64,000 nt of DNA from NCBI RefSeq assembly GCF_004769555.1, contig NZ_RQFY01000001.1:804905-868904 (forward strand). The letters run 5' to 3'. This DNA comes from Leptospira koniambonensis (GTDB lineage: Bacteria; Spirochaetota; Leptospiria; Leptospirales; Leptospiraceae). The position numbers were made by a program, and so were the translations under genes. The notes beneath the pieces are model-generated. The model saw only the letters and a program-made list of their open reading frames with translations. It did not search any database and was not told the origin of the DNA. Shown one piece after another: positions 1 to 9,698 of this stretch; the stretch's first letter is position 1, and each line of letters begins with the position of its first letter.

Positions 1-1
1 G

Positions 2-391
2 GAAAATGTGGCCTTGCCTCTTTATATCTCAGGTTTGGGAAAATCTAAAGCAAGAGAGGTTGCGAAAGAAGCATTGGAGAAGGTTGATCTTACTCATAGA
101 TTCAAGCATAAACCGGACGAACTTTCCGGTGGAGAACAACAGAGAGTTGCAATTGCAAGAGCGCTTGCAAAACGCCCAAGTATAGTTTTGGCAGATGAAC
201 CTACTGGAAATTTAGATACATACCACGCTCATAAAATTTTGGAACTTCTCTTGGAATTACAAGAGAAGGAGAAGTTTTCTTTATTCATAGTAACCCATGA
301 TAGAGAGATAGGAGAAAAAGGGAAAATACGACTTAAGATGAAGGATGGAATCATCCTACATGAACAAAATCCTGCTTTGGGTCTTGTATGA
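2..391 (+). CDS. ABC transporter ATP-binding protein, LolD/MacB type (5' end cut off by window)
   Basis: Energising subunit of an exporter or lipoprotein-release type ABC transporter. The visible C-terminal half carries the signature LSGGEQQR, the Walker B segment [12 protein letters not shown] and the switch histidine in VTHDRE. The ADEPTGNLD form is typical of the LolD/FtsE/MacB branch. The reading frame is open at the left edge (codons GAA AAT before the GTG at 8), so Walker A and the true start lie outside the window. Its stop overlaps the start of the downstream permease by 4 bases (ATGA), which implies translational coupling. The substrate cannot be told from sequence; lipoprotein sorting or export is an inference from the family. 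Confidence 0.9.
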   Translation, partial: ENVALPLYISGLGKSKAREVAKEALEKVDLTHRFKHKPDELSGGEQQRVAIARALAKRPSIVLADEPTGNLDTYHAHKILELLLELQEKEKFSLFIVTHDREIGEKGKIRLKMKDGIILHEQNPALGLV

Positions 392-2895
392 ATTTGTATT
401 TTTTATTCTTATACGAATATTTTAAGACACATCTTCCCAGATTCATATTTGCACTTTTAGGAATTTCATTAGGTGTAGGATTATTCTTATCCACTACAAG
501 TAACGCAAACAAAGCAGAAAAGTCTCTAGTCGATTTTTCTATGGGATATTTAAAAGGAGATTTTAATTTAAAAATTTCTCCGAGTAGACCTGGACAAAGC
601 CTGGATTGGCAAATCCTTTCCGAAATACATTCTAATCCTGATCTAAAAAATATTTCCGCTATCAGACCCAGAATACAACAAGAAGGAATTTCTTCTGATA
701 ATCTAAGAGTTCTGTATATGGGAATGGACCTCACCAAAGAATATTTAGGAATTCCTTTAAAGGAAGACACAAGTTCTGAATTTTCCGGTCCATTAGAAAA
801 AACATATGTATCCAAATCCTTAGCGGATAAATTTAAAGGTGCCCCATTTTCTCTTCTTCTAAATGGAAAAAACTGGGAGTTTAAGGATTATATCTCAGTA
901 GATATGGAAGGTGGTTTTTTGATCATTGAAGATATTTCTTTGATCCAAGAAAAACTCAAAGATATCAATGGAGCAGATTATCTTCTTTTAAAATCTTCTG
1001 ACCCAAATCTTTCTCAGGTAAAAGAAAATCTGCAAAAGGTATTAGGTGCAAATGTCAAAATAGAAACATCAGAAGAGATCCAAGAAAAATCTGCAAATGC
1101 ACTTCGCTCTTTTCAATTAAATCTCCTAATCATTTCTTTTATTTCACTTTTGATCGCATTCTTCATGGTTTCTAATACCATGACAGGTTTATATTTGAGT
1201 AGAGAAAGAGAACTGGGGATCTTAAGAACTTTAGGATTGGATGTAAGATCTTCTATCTTTCTTTTTTTAAGCCAATCTGTTTTGCTCGGAAGTATAGGTA
1301 CTGTTTTAGGGATTGTTTTTGGTATATTCTTTTCCGGTTTAGATTTTTTCCGTCCTGAATCGGGGCTTGTAGATAAAAATTTATTATCAACTTATAGTTC
1401 TATTTCTTTATTTGATTTAGGTCTCGCTGCAGGGCTTGGGATCTTGGGTTCGGTTATTTCTTCTGTTTATCCTGCAATACGTGCGGGAAAGCTCCCTCCC
1501 CTTTCCATACTCAGAGACTCTCAAAAAGAAAAAAGGCAGATCCCAAATTCAAGACTCGCGATTTATGGTGGGATCATATTTTTTTCTTCTTTAGGAATCT
1601 CTAATCTTCCTTCTCCTTGGAGACTTCCTTTGCCTGGCTTACTTGGTGTGGGAGGTGTTACAATTGGGATCACATTCGCTTTTCCTTATTTACTTTCCTT
1701 ATTCAGTTCTGGTGTTTCTAAAATTCTGGATAGAAGTGATAAAAGTTTTCCTTTTTTCAGGATTGGCTTAGAAGAATTAAAAGAAAATCCAGGAAGGAAT
1801 ACTTTGACTGCTGCAACTGTAATGCTCGCAGTTTCTTTGGTTTTATGTCTGACCATTCTCACAGATAGTTATAAAAAATCTCTGAATGATTGGGTAGATT
1901 CAGAATATCCTTCTGACTTTACGATCATCAATGATCGATTCTTCCATTCGGGGATCCATGGTGGGGTCCCTAAAGATCTTCCTGAAAAGATCAGAGATTT
2001 AGGTGTAAGTTCTTATCTGGATGGTTTTTTAGTAAATACGTCCTTTGAAACTGATAGAGGTAATTTTATCATTCACGCATATGATTTTTCAGTTTATCAG
2101 ACCAAAGCGGAAAGAATAGAGAATGAAGTAAAAGAAGAAACTGATGTTTTAATTTCTTCCAATATGGCCCATTTAAAAAAATTAAAAGTGGGAGATGTGT
2201 TAATCGCTCAAACACCTTTCGGCAAAAGGAATTTTCATATCAAAGGGATCAAAGAACATTTCTTTTCGGAAAAAGGAACTGTGATGATGGATATCCATTC
2301 CTATAGGAAAAACTTCGAATTTAAGACCATAAACTCCATTAAACTTTTCTTAAAGAAAGAATATTCAGATACATCTGGTATAGAATATTCCAAAAAGAAA
2401 ATTACGGATTTTATGAATTCTGATCCTGAATACAAAGATCTGATCTTACTCGATTCTGCACAACTCAGGGAAATTTATCTATATGAGATCAATAAAGTAT
2501 TTCGAGTTTTGGATTCTCTTAAGGCGACTGCAATTCTAATCTCTGTCATTTCTTTACTTTCTTCTCTTGTTCATACTTTGTACGATAAGCGCAGGATCTT
2601 GGGACTTCTAAAATATTTAGGAGCTTCTCAGGACCAACTTGGAATTATTCTTAAAACGGAGTCAGTTTATCTGACAGGATTCGGTGCGTTCTTTGGGATC
2701 ATCTCTTCTCTCATCATGTCTCCTATTATCCTTTATGTGGTGAATAAGAACGCGTTCGGCTGGACGCTCACCTTCTCTTTTTTGCCTGAAACCCCAATCC
2801 TGATCTTAGTTTTTGCACCTATCTTGGGTTGGATTTCCGCAGTATATCCCCTACGTTTATTGAGAAAAATGAGCTTCCAGCTCAGTCCAGAATGA
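388..2895 (+). CDS. FtsX-like ABC transporter permease
   Basis: Membrane subunit partnering the ATPase encoded just upstream. The 835-residue protein has an N-terminal membrane anchor (about residues 17-37), a long extracytoplasmic domain, a first FtsX block (about 245-370, with the cytoplasmic [12 protein letters not shown] coupling helix), a second anchor and periplasmic region, and a final FtsX block (about 710-830, with [13 protein letters not shown]). This doubled layout (about 8-10 helices) matches large fused permeases of the MacB/LolC-E type II exporter superfamily rather than the short LolC/E form. The start ATG overlaps the preceding stop. Role in lipid or lipoprotein export is inferred from the family. 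Confidence 0.88.
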   Translation: MNLYFLFLYEYFKTHLPRFIFALLGISLGVGLFLSTTSNANKAEKSLVDFSMGYLKGDFNLKISPSRPGQSLDWQILSEIHSNPDLKNISAIRPRIQQEGISSDNLRVLYMGMDLTKEYLGIPLKEDTSSEFSGPLEKTYVSKSLADKFKGAPFSLLLNGKNWEFKDYISVDMEGGFLIIEDISLIQEKLKDINGADYLLLKSSDPNLSQVKENLQKVLGANVKIETSEEIQEKSANALRSFQLNLLIISFISLLIAFFMVSNTMTGLYLSRERELGILRTLGLDVRSSIFLFLSQSVLLGSIGTVLGIVFGIFFSGLDFFRPESGLVDKNLLSTYSSISLFDLGLAAGLGILGSVISSVYPAIRAGKLPPLSILRDSQKEKRQIPNSRLAIYGGIIFFSSLGISNLPSPWRLPLPGLLGVGGVTIGITFAFPYLLSLFSSGVSKILDRSDKSFPFFRIGLEELKENPGRNTLTAATVMLAVSLVLCLTILTDSYKKSLNDWVDSEYPSDFTIINDRFFHSGIHGGVPKDLPEKIRDLGVSSYLDGFLVNTSFETDRGNFIIHAYDFSVYQTKAERIENEVKEETDVLISSNMAHLKKLKVGDVLIAQTPFGKRNFHIKGIKEHFFSEKGTVMMDIHSYRKNFEFKTINSIKLFLKKEYSDTSGIEYSKKKITDFMNSDPEYKDLILLDSAQLREIYLYEINKVFRVLDSLKATAILISVISLLSSLVHTLYDKRRILGLLKYLGASQDQLGIILKTESVYLTGFGAFFGIISSLIMSPIILYVVNKNAFGWTLTFSFLPETPILILVFAPILGWISAVYPLRLLRKMSFQLSPE

Positions 2896-2944
2896 GGAAA
2901 ACTATCTTGATTCAAAACTAGCCCGGAAGTAAGTTATTCCTTCA

Positions 2945-3895
2945 ATGGCTACTCAGCTGGAAATCGCCCTGGAACTTGCGGAAGAGATCAAAAAGATCAA
3001 CCAGCAGGAAGACAATCGTATCCCTACTTCAGACACTTTTTTGAAAGATATGATCGCATTCTTTTCCAGGGATGTGCATGAAATCCGAGAAACCCTGGAA
3101 ATGCTCAGGGAAGCCAAGTATCTTTTTATCATTAAGATCGTTCTTCCAGAACAATCCAAAAATTCCAGGGACCAAGACCAGGGAGTGGATGCTTATATCT
3201 ACGCGGACCTAAAGATCGTAAATGAACTGAAAGGTTTCGCGGAAAAAAAATTGGAGAAGGCTTATGAGGCCACCTATTATAAAAGAAAATCTCCCTTTCA
3301 GATCACACGAGAATTATTTCCAAAGATAAAAGAGCATAATAATACTCCTTTGGGAAGGTTTATCAATATCGCAGTGATGTTGGAAGAATACCAAAGGGTT
3401 CTCACTTCTGCCCCAAATGATTACGACGATAATAGACGCAGAAATTTATTATCAGAGTTATTAGAAAGAAGCGGAACTCCTGTCGCAGTTGCTCGTGATA
3501 TTCCAGATTATGAGATCACTTCTTTAGGCGGAGGAGGAGGTTCTCCCTTAGGTTTCAAAAGAGCTGCAGATGCTGTTGCGTCTAATGAAGTTTCTTTTAA
3601 TCCAAAAAGCCCTTGGTCCAGACTTACTTCTAAATTTTCTGCCGAGTTTTTAATCCGTATTCATTTGAGAAAATATGAATTCGACACTGTGCGAAAACTG
3701 ATCCTGGGCGGAAAATTAGTCAACTTTGATGATCTAAAATATGTAAGAGATAGTGTCCAAACGATGGAGAACCATATACATCTGGATCCAATCTTACAAA
3801 ATTTTACAGAAGAGATGACTGAACTCAGAAGACTTGCTCAGAAAAAAATGAATATCCTGAAAGGTATTACCAATTCAGGATCTATCCAAAATTGA
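2945..3895 (+). CDS. conserved hypothetical protein, predicted soluble
   Basis: A 316-residue protein with no signal peptide or membrane helix that I can see. The first about 90 residues are helical and charged and could form a winged-helix-like module, but no family was recognised. A glycine-rich linker (GGGGGS, about residue 196) separates the N-terminal two thirds from a helical C-terminal part. It follows the exporter permease by 49 bases on the same strand and could be co-transcribed with it. Its 3' end overlaps the convergent gene 3882-4601 by 14 bases. Coding is supported by length and codon use; function is unknown. Confidence 0.7.
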   Translation: MATQLEIALELAEEIKKINQQEDNRIPTSDTFLKDMIAFFSRDVHEIRETLEMLREAKYLFIIKIVLPEQSKNSRDQDQGVDAYIYADLKIVNELKGFAEKKLEKAYEATYYKRKSPFQITRELFPKIKEHNNTPLGRFINIAVMLEEYQRVLTSAPNDYDDNRRRNLLSELLERSGTPVAVARDIPDYEITSLGGGGGSPLGFKRAADAVASNEVSFNPKSPWSRLTSKFSAEFLIRIHLRKYEFDTVRKLILGGKLVNFDDLKYVRDSVQTMENHIHLDPILQNFTEEMTELRRLAQKKMNILKGITNSGSIQN

Positions 3896-4601
3896 CCAAC
3901 TCGAAATACCGAGCAATTAGAGTAATCAATACTACCACTAAAATAAAGATATAACGTCTTCTCGCGGAATATCCTGTATCCATTCTATCTTTAGGAAAAT
4001 AGATCAGGAACAAAAGTGCATTCACTACAAATATTATAAAAAGAGCATCTTGTTTTTCTTTCCAATATCCACTTACAAAAGCAATTGTTGCTCCTATAGA
4101 AGGTAAGAAAGTCATTAAAGTTTTCCAGCTTAATACCTTAGTGTCTTCTTCGAAGACTTTTGCTTTTTTGCCGGTTTTCTTCTCTAATTCGCTTAAGAAC
4201 TGATCCATATTTTCTATATTTAATATAGGTATATAAGTTCCTTGTTTGGAAATGAGTAGAATTCTTTCGTAACCTCTAAATCTATCTTTCTCGATACTTT
4301 GTAAGTCGCGATATTCGAACTCCATACATTGGCCTTTCGCGTTCCATTGTTTTAAGGAAGAAGAGTCCAGTTCCACTTTGGCACCTTCTAATACTTTTAA
4401 CTGTTTTCTGTAGTTTTTTAGAAGAATAAGTATTAGAACACCGCTTAAGAGCGCATACGCGGAAAGAAATCCAGATCTTTTATCTAACTCTACCTGAAAA
4501 AAACTGATCCCAATGAATATTACGAAAATCGAAACTACAAGTCCAGCTCGGATCAGTAGTTTTTTCTTAAAAACGGGAGAATCGTATTGAAATACGGACA
4601 T
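3882..4601 (-). CDS. hypothetical membrane protein
   Basis: A 239-residue protein with two N-terminal hydrophobic helices (about residues 14-62), a cytoplasmic-type middle domain, and two or three helices at the C-terminus (about 160-235). The layout resembles small PH-like/YdbT-type membrane proteins, but no motif allows a firm family call. The start ATG overlaps the pyrE stop (TAATG), so the two genes are probably translationally coupled. Function is unknown and a link to pyrimidine synthesis is not implied. Confidence 0.65.
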   Translation of the reverse strand: MSVFQYDSPVFKKKLLIRAGLVVSIFVIFIGISFFQVELDKRSGFLSAYALLSGVLILILLKNYRKQLKVLEGAKVELDSSSLKQWNAKGQCMEFEYRDLQSIEKDRFRGYERILLISKQGTYIPILNIENMDQFLSELEKKTGKKAKVFEEDTKVLSWKTLMTFLPSIGATIAFVSGYWKEKQDALFIIFVVNALLFLIYFPKDRMDTGYSARRRYIFILVVVLITLIARYFELVNFG

Positions 4602-5158
4602 TAATCTAAACTTCCGAATTCTGATTTTTTAAACAAAGGGAAAACTTTGATCCCTTCGTCTTCTATCGCTTTTTTGCCGCCTTCTTCTCTGTCCAAGATA
4701 CAGATACAAGCGGTTACTTCTAATCCAGCGTCTCTCAAACTTTTGATTGCTTGCAAGGTAGAACCTCCAGTAGTGATCACGTCATCCACTACCACACAGG
4801 ATTTGACTCCGTTTACTCCACCTTCTACCAAATTTTTGGTGCCGTGGTCCTTAGCTTGTTTTCTCACGATCAACGGGAATACATTCTTGGATTGTTTTCT
4901 ATATTCTAAGGAGATCCCAAAACAGATAGGATCTGCTCCCATTGTGAGACCACCGAAGGCTTCTTCCCTGTCCAGACCGGATTCTGGAAGATGTTTTTCC
5001 ACAATATACTTACAAAGTAATTCTAATCTTTGAGGATGAAGAGTGATTTCCTTACAATTAAAATAATGCCTGGATTTTCTACCACTGGCCAAGGTGAACG
5101 GTTCCTCTCGGAAACGATAGGCGTGGGTTTGAATGAGTTGAAACAATTCTTCCCTCAA
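4601..5158 (-). CDS. pyrE: orotate phosphoribosyltransferase
   Basis: Cytosolic enzyme of de novo pyrimidine synthesis that joins orotate and PRPP to give orotidine 5'-monophosphate. The PRPP-binding loop VVDDVITTGGS sits at residues 123-133, preceded by the catalytic-loop region RKQAKDHG (about 99-106) and by the GADPICFG stretch. The length of 185 aa is normal. I chose the TTG start at 5158 because a strong GGGAGA ribosome-binding site lies about 7 bases upstream and no closer ATG precedes the conserved N-terminus. The gene overlaps the downstream membrane-protein gene at TAATG and is divergent from the desaturase gene. Confidence 0.93.
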   Translation of the reverse strand: MREELFQLIQTHAYRFREEPFTLASGRKSRHYFNCKEITLHPQRLELLCKYIVEKHLPESGLDREEAFGGLTMGADPICFGISLEYRKQSKNVFPLIVRKQAKDHGTKNLVEGGVNGVKSCVVVDDVITTGGSTLQAIKSLRDAGLEVTACICILDREEGGKKAIEDEGIKVFPLFKKSEFGSLD

Positions 5159-5334
5159 AGCGGATCTCCCTCGGGCATCGCCCGGAATTCCATGATAGTA
5201 GGAACTCCTCAGGAAAAAACAGATTTTTGAGCCGGATCGGAGCCAGATGGAAAAATTCTAAATTTCTGAATTTTTTCGCAACCTGGGTCCTCAATTCCGC
5301 TCTTATCAGAAAAACCAAGACGGGAAAAACCGAC

Positions 5335-6423
5335 ATGGAACAAACGAAAAAGAAAATAGCGTTGAAGACCACAATCTTCTTAATAGCGACTCCGATCATC
5401 GGGGTCATCGGGACGGGTGCCTTATTATTAACCAGAGGTATTCCATTAAACACATGGCTTGTGTATCTATTTATGACCGCAGCAACCGGACTTGCGATCA
5501 CCGGAGGATACCACCGTCTATTCTCGCATAGAGCTTATAAAGCTTCTTTGCCGGTAAAATTGTTTTATATTCTTTTCGGAGCGGCTGCGTTCCAACAATC
5601 AGTGATCGAATGGAGTTCTGATCATAGAATTCACCATAGATTCGTAGATAAGGAAGAAGATCCTTATGCGATCACAAAAGGGTTCTGGTATGCTCATATT
5701 CTTTGGTTATTCGAGAATAGAGATCATAGAACTCCAGTTAACGTGAACGATCTTTACGAAGACAAATGGGTAAAATTCCAAGACGATCATTATTACCCGA
5801 TCGCTATTTTCATGGGATTTTTGTTCCCTACTCTTCTTTGCGCTCTTTGGGGAGATGCATTGGGTGGATTATTATTAGCAGGTTCTTTAAGAATTGCGGT
5901 AAATCACCACATGACATTCTTCATCAACTCCTTGGCACATTATAAAGGAGACCAACCTTTCTCCGATAAACATACTGCTAAGGACAATTGGGTCATCGCA
6001 TTGTTTACTTTTGGCGAAGGATATCATAACTTCCACCACGAGTTCCAAGCTGATTACAGAAACGGTATCCGTTGGTTCGATTACGATCCAACCAAATGGT
6101 TGATCAATACTTTCGCATTTTTCGGTTTAGCAAGTGATAGAAAGACTATCTCTGAAGAACAGATCCTGCGCAAAAAAATGGTAATGGAAGAGAAGGCTCT
6201 ACGCGAAAAACTAGAAGCTAAATCTCAAACCTTAAGCCAAGGATTCGAAGAAAGATTAGAGGTTCTGCGTAATTCCGTTCAGGAAAGCCAAGCCAGAATG
6301 ATCAATTTGAAATCTGTGAAAGAAGAAGCAGGAAAAAAGGCAGTCAAAGAAGCTGAGTCGGATTACAAAGTGGCGTTAAACACTTGGAAAAGATTCGTTT
6401 CTGGAGATCTTGCTCCGGTCTGA
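5335..6423 (+). CDS. acyl-CoA (delta-9-type) fatty acid desaturase
   Basis: Membrane di-iron desaturase that introduces a double bond into acyl chains. All three histidine boxes are present: HRLFSH (60-65), HRIHH (97-101) and HNFHH (231-235), with flanking hydrophobic helices at about 11-31, 41-58, 73-90 and 155-185. A reading frame is open upstream to a TTG at 5227, but the ATG at 5335 places the first helix correctly and the extra 36 residues look non-conserved. After about residue 270 there is a charged coiled-coil tail of some 90 residues that is not part of the core fold. A strong terminator follows. Typical role: adjusting membrane fluidity. Confidence 0.92.
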   Translation: MEQTKKKIALKTTIFLIATPIIGVIGTGALLLTRGIPLNTWLVYLFMTAATGLAITGGYHRLFSHRAYKASLPVKLFYILFGAAAFQQSVIEWSSDHRIHHRFVDKEEDPYAITKGFWYAHILWLFENRDHRTPVNVNDLYEDKWVKFQDDHYYPIAIFMGFLFPTLLCALWGDALGGLLLAGSLRIAVNHHMTFFINSLAHYKGDQPFSDKHTAKDNWVIALFTFGEGYHNFHHEFQADYRNGIRWFDYDPTKWLINTFAFFGLASDRKTISEEQILRKKMVMEEKALREKLEAKSQTLSQGFEERLEVLRNSVQESQARMINLKSVKEEAGKKAVKEAESDYKVALNTWKRFVSGDLAPV

Positions 6424-6448
6424 TATTATTCCCAGTACCTGATCCATT

Positions 6449-6472
6449 GCCCTCCTTCGGGAGGGCCTTTTT
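6449..6472 (+). terminator. rho-independent terminator after the desaturase gene
   Basis: A perfect 7-bp stem, GCCCTCC / GGAGGGC, closes a TTCG tetraloop (6449-6466) and is followed by CTTTTTC. It lies 28 bases after the desaturase stop. Confidence 0.9.
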
Positions 6473-6901
6473 CATTTAAAGAATAAACTTAACTCATTCT
6501 TTTAACATAGGCCGCGTCCCTCGCGATTACCCTTAATTCGCTGACTTTTTTTATTTTTTACGCTCGGGTCAGGCTCTTCGCTTCAGTCAGCGAAGCACCA
6601 TTCGATCTTTTTAAATTTGAAATCTTCCCTCTTATCACATGGTGCATCGCCGGATTTACGCTGCGATCCTTCGCGGGTTTTGAAAGAAATGTTTTTCGCT
6701 TATTCCAAGCCATTTTTTTACTTCAACCCGTGTGTCAGATTCAAGTACATTCAATTTCTCACGCAGAGACGCTAAGACGCGAAGGGTTTAAATTGCTTCT
6801 TCCACAAGCCGAACTTTTCTCAGCGTAGTAATTTTGAGAAAATCATTTTACATCATTCCCATGTGCATATTATGTGTCAATTGTGCGAAAGGTTGATATA
6901 A
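6473..6901. other. non-coding stretch with hairpins and a dispersed repeat
   Basis: No convincing gene. It contains an inverted repeat TTCGCTGAC (6537-6545) / GTCAGCGAA (6586-6594) and a local hairpin CTTCGCT / AGCGAAG (6576-6595). Near 6760 there is a copy of a CGCAGAGACGC-type repeat. The stretch separates the housekeeping desaturase from the surface-protein locus and may be the left border of an acquired segment (inference). Confidence 0.5.
6760..6786. repeat. CGCAGAGACGC-type dispersed intergenic repeat, copy 1
   Basis: ACGCAGAGACGC followed by TAAGACGCGAAGGG. Related CTCTGCG-type sequence occurs at 10741-10770 and, much longer, at 43652-43838. All three copies are intergenic. Confidence 0.55.
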
Positions 6902-8095
6902 ATGCGCATTGTTCCATTAATTATACTTATATTTTCCATTATTTCATGTAATAGACCGAAATCTATGGATTCTTCCTACTTCGGAGGGGTTGCGAATATC
7001 GGCGTAAGCGATTCAGGCGGCTCAAATTCAAATATTGTCTTCTCTCAGGATCTACAGGTTAATTCTGAGATTTTGGGAAGGGCTCCGAAATTATTTTTCG
7101 GTCAAGGGGCGACTATTGACCTAAGGGGGATCGAGGCAGTAGATGTCGCAGTTCTCGATCCGGGGAAAGGAGATTCGTAATTAACGAAAACACAAGAAAC
7201 GCTCGTTATACTTGATTCAACGAGCGGGTCTATTTTATACTCTAAGGGTAGTAATTCTCTTTCTTATATCACCGATTCTTCACTTAAAAATGCTCAGGGT
7301 ATTGCCTTGTCTGCAAACGGGGTCATATACGTTTTAACTGTCGATAAAAAGGTCTCAGATTTGTTCAGTTTTACCGGTGGTATCTTATTGAAGAATTCCA
7401 CTCCTAAAGAAATATCCGGTCCTTTTTCCAAAATTAAATCTGGAGACAAGAAAAGAATATTATACGGTTTTCAAGGTGATTCAATTTTTAGATTTTCACC
7501 GAACCTAGAATCTTTCTTCGATATTTCTGCTTCTTTCGATCAGAAATTTTCCGGAGTCAATGCTTTCGATATTGAAGGCAACACCGCCGTCGTTTCGGAT
7601 TCTTCCGGCACTAGAGTCCTTTATTTTAAAAAACAGGGGAATACATTCAAGCTACAATCTTCAAAGTTAAACTTAACAAAAACTTTAAGTGATGTGGAAC
7701 TTTCACATATTGTTTCGGATATGGAACTTTTGAAAAATAACTTTGTGGTGATCTCATGTGTAGCAGATAACTTTCTGTTTGTGGCCGATCAAGATTTTCA
7801 ATTGAAGGCAAGCTACATGTCTTTGCCGGATGTTCGACCTTTCAAAGGGGTAAATCCCATTTTGGGATTGGCTTTGGATAATGCTGCAGGCTCATTATAT
7901 ATCTACAATTACAAAGTTCTTCAATCGCTTAAAGAGTCTTCCGTCCAAAAAATTTATTCATCCAGATGGCAAACTCCCGAAATATCAGACACGCTTTATA
8001 ATTCAGTGGTAAGTAGAGTCCTTGACGGAAGTTTTTCTCTATCAACCGATCTTCTTTCCTTACCGGAAGTTATAGATTTTTTAAATAAAAACTGA
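6902..8095 (+). pseudogene. beta-propeller-like surface lipoprotein, interrupted by an in-frame stop
   Basis: The frame runs from the ATG at 6902 (AAAGG ribosome-binding site 9 bases upstream) to 8095 and is broken only by TAA at 7178-7180, codon 93. The sequence directly after the stop continues meaningfully in the same frame (LTKTQETLVILDSTSGS), and there is no good start until a TTG at 7307, so this is one gene with a nonsense codon rather than two genes. The N-terminus is a lipoprotein signal with Cys16 (FSIISC). The remainder shows repeated strand-turn units such as GIALSANGVIYVLTVD and LALDNAAGSLYIYN, suggesting a beta-propeller. A sequencing error or stop readthrough cannot be excluded. 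Confidence 0.7.
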
Positions 8096-8117
8096 AATGC
8101 ACAATCGGAAATCACTA

Positions 8118-9165
8118 ATGAAAAGAATAATCATCGCCTTAAATATCGTTCTATTTCTATCGATCGGTATTTTCGGAGCGTATAGATGCGGTTCCAAGCC
8201 GAATACGATGGAAATTGTGCAATTGGTATTGACTCTTTGCTGGCCGATTCCTTTGGAAGATAGGCCGCAAATTTGTTTCGACGCCGCTAATTTATATATT
8301 GCTTTAACAGGCGGTTGCACTAGCTGTCCAGTGAATTATTCGATTGGACTATAATCCGGACGCTGTAGAGATCGGAAACGTTTGGGTAACGCAGAACGGA
8401 ACTGGAAAATGCGGTAGAACGACTATTGTTTCGACAGGCGTTGTCACATCTTATGATTGCGTATATACCGCATGCAATAGTGTGGGTGCTCAATCTTCCG
8501 CAATGCTGGATTCTGCAGGAGCCTTTGCAACCGGGGCAGGGGCTTGTATGCCCGCAGGTGTAAGTTCCCTTTCACCTGCAAATGGAAGCGTAATTTCTAC
8601 AAATACAGGAATATCCGTTACGCTAGACAAATCGGTTGATATCACCTCGTTGAACATTGGGGGAACACTCGGCAGTATTGATCCGAATTCTGTTCAAATT
8701 TCTCAAAAGAATCAGTTTCGGGATACGATTACGATCCCTCCACAGCCGGAATGGTTGACCGGAGCGAACAAGAATATTACGATAACAGGAACAGATTTAG
8801 ACGGACTTCCTATTTCTTTGGATTTGAAATACAGTGTATACGCTAATAGTGCGAATCCTTCTCCCGATTTTTCCAACTGTGTTCCTAATTGCAAATTCGG
8901 TTGGGGAACTTCTTATTCCGTACAATTCCAAGCTACCGGTGGATTTCTCCCTTATACTTGGACAAAAGGTTCCGGGGCACCTCCCGGAGCAAATATGACG
9001 TCGGGTGGTTTGTTGAGTGGGCCTGCGACCAATAATGTATTGGGCCAATACACGTTTCCCGTAACCGTTATGGACGCAGCAGGCACGACGGTGACCAAGA
9101 ACGTAATGATCGATACGGTCGATCTTGTTACCGCTTGCTTTTTGTTCGGTGTTTGTTCTTTATAA
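8118..9165 (+). pseudogene. Ig-like (He_PIG-type) lipoprotein, frameshifted
   Basis: The first frame (8118, or ATG 8097, to 8354) encodes a lipoprotein signal peptide (LSIGIFGAYRC) and a Cys-rich start. The second frame (open from 8335 to 9165) continues without its own start signal and reads YNPDAVEIGNVWV. Removing one base around 8345-8353 would join the two into one protein of about 348 residues. The C-terminal half has an Ig-like region (VSSLSPANGSVISTNTG) and a putative-Ig (He_PIG) style unit (TGGFLPYTWTKGSG, GGLLSGPA), the kind of module found in adhesin-like surface proteins. It lies directly after the interrupted propeller gene. It may be a true pseudogene, phase variation, or a read error. 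Confidence 0.65.
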
Positions 9166-9174
9166 GGAATCAAA

Positions 9175-9624
9175 ATGAAAAAGAAACTAGTGCCCTTTAT
9201 TTTATTCTCCATTATCTTTTTGAACTGTGAAGGAGAAGCGGAAAGTCGTAATTTTGGAATGACTTCTTTGGAGGCATTCTATAGTACAATTTTAAGAAAA
9301 CCTGCGGAAGTTCAGTTTCGAAACGATTCTTCGATCGTCCAAAATTACACCTTATGGCAGATGGACGTTTGCCCCGGATCTGACATGTTTAAAGTTCTGG
9401 AATCTGGAAATGTTAATCCGGGGGAGACATCTTCTCGATTTACTCTTTCACAAGTTAGTAATTCTGATATTCAATACTTTAGATTGGAAGTCAATTCAAC
9501 TTGTATTCCGACAAATAACTCTCCCGGTATCTATTCCGTTTCTATTTATTCCGCTGCTACTGTGACATTATGTACATTTACTTCCGATGACGGGGCAACT
9601 TACTCTTGTGAGTTAAAGAACTGA
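9175..9624 (+). CDS. small surface lipoprotein, unknown function
   Basis: A 149-residue protein with a short lipoprotein signal ending at Cys19 (FSIIFLNC). The mature part is polar, with four further cysteines (in MDVCPG, STCIP, LCTF, YSCEL) that could form disulfides, and the pattern of short beta strands fits a compact beta-sandwich. Start supported by AAGGA six bases upstream. It lies 9 bases after the frameshifted Ig-like gene and before the predicted porin, so it belongs to the same surface-protein operon and is its only clearly intact lipoprotein. No family was recognised. Confidence 0.72.
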   Translation: MKKKLVPFILFSIIFLNCEGEAESRNFGMTSLEAFYSTILRKPAEVQFRNDSSIVQNYTLWQMDVCPGSDMFKVLESGNVNPGETSSRFTLSQVSNSDIQYFRLEVNSTCIPTNNSPGIYSVSIYSAATVTLCTFTSDDGATYSCELKN

Positions 9625-9698
9625 TCGGAGTTCAAATTCGATTATTCAAAATTGTTCTTATAATATCAGGATAACCTAGGAAGTTAAGCGAAAGGTAA

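Noticed and set aside
5079..5501. Long antisense frame opposite pyrE and the desaturase start
   Set aside because: It overlaps two well-supported genes and their shared promoter region, with no domain content.
7307..8095. Independent gene starting at TTG 7307
   Set aside because: The frame is continuous and protein-like upstream to the stop at 7178, and there is no ribosome-binding site at 7307, so it is better read as the second part of the interrupted gene.
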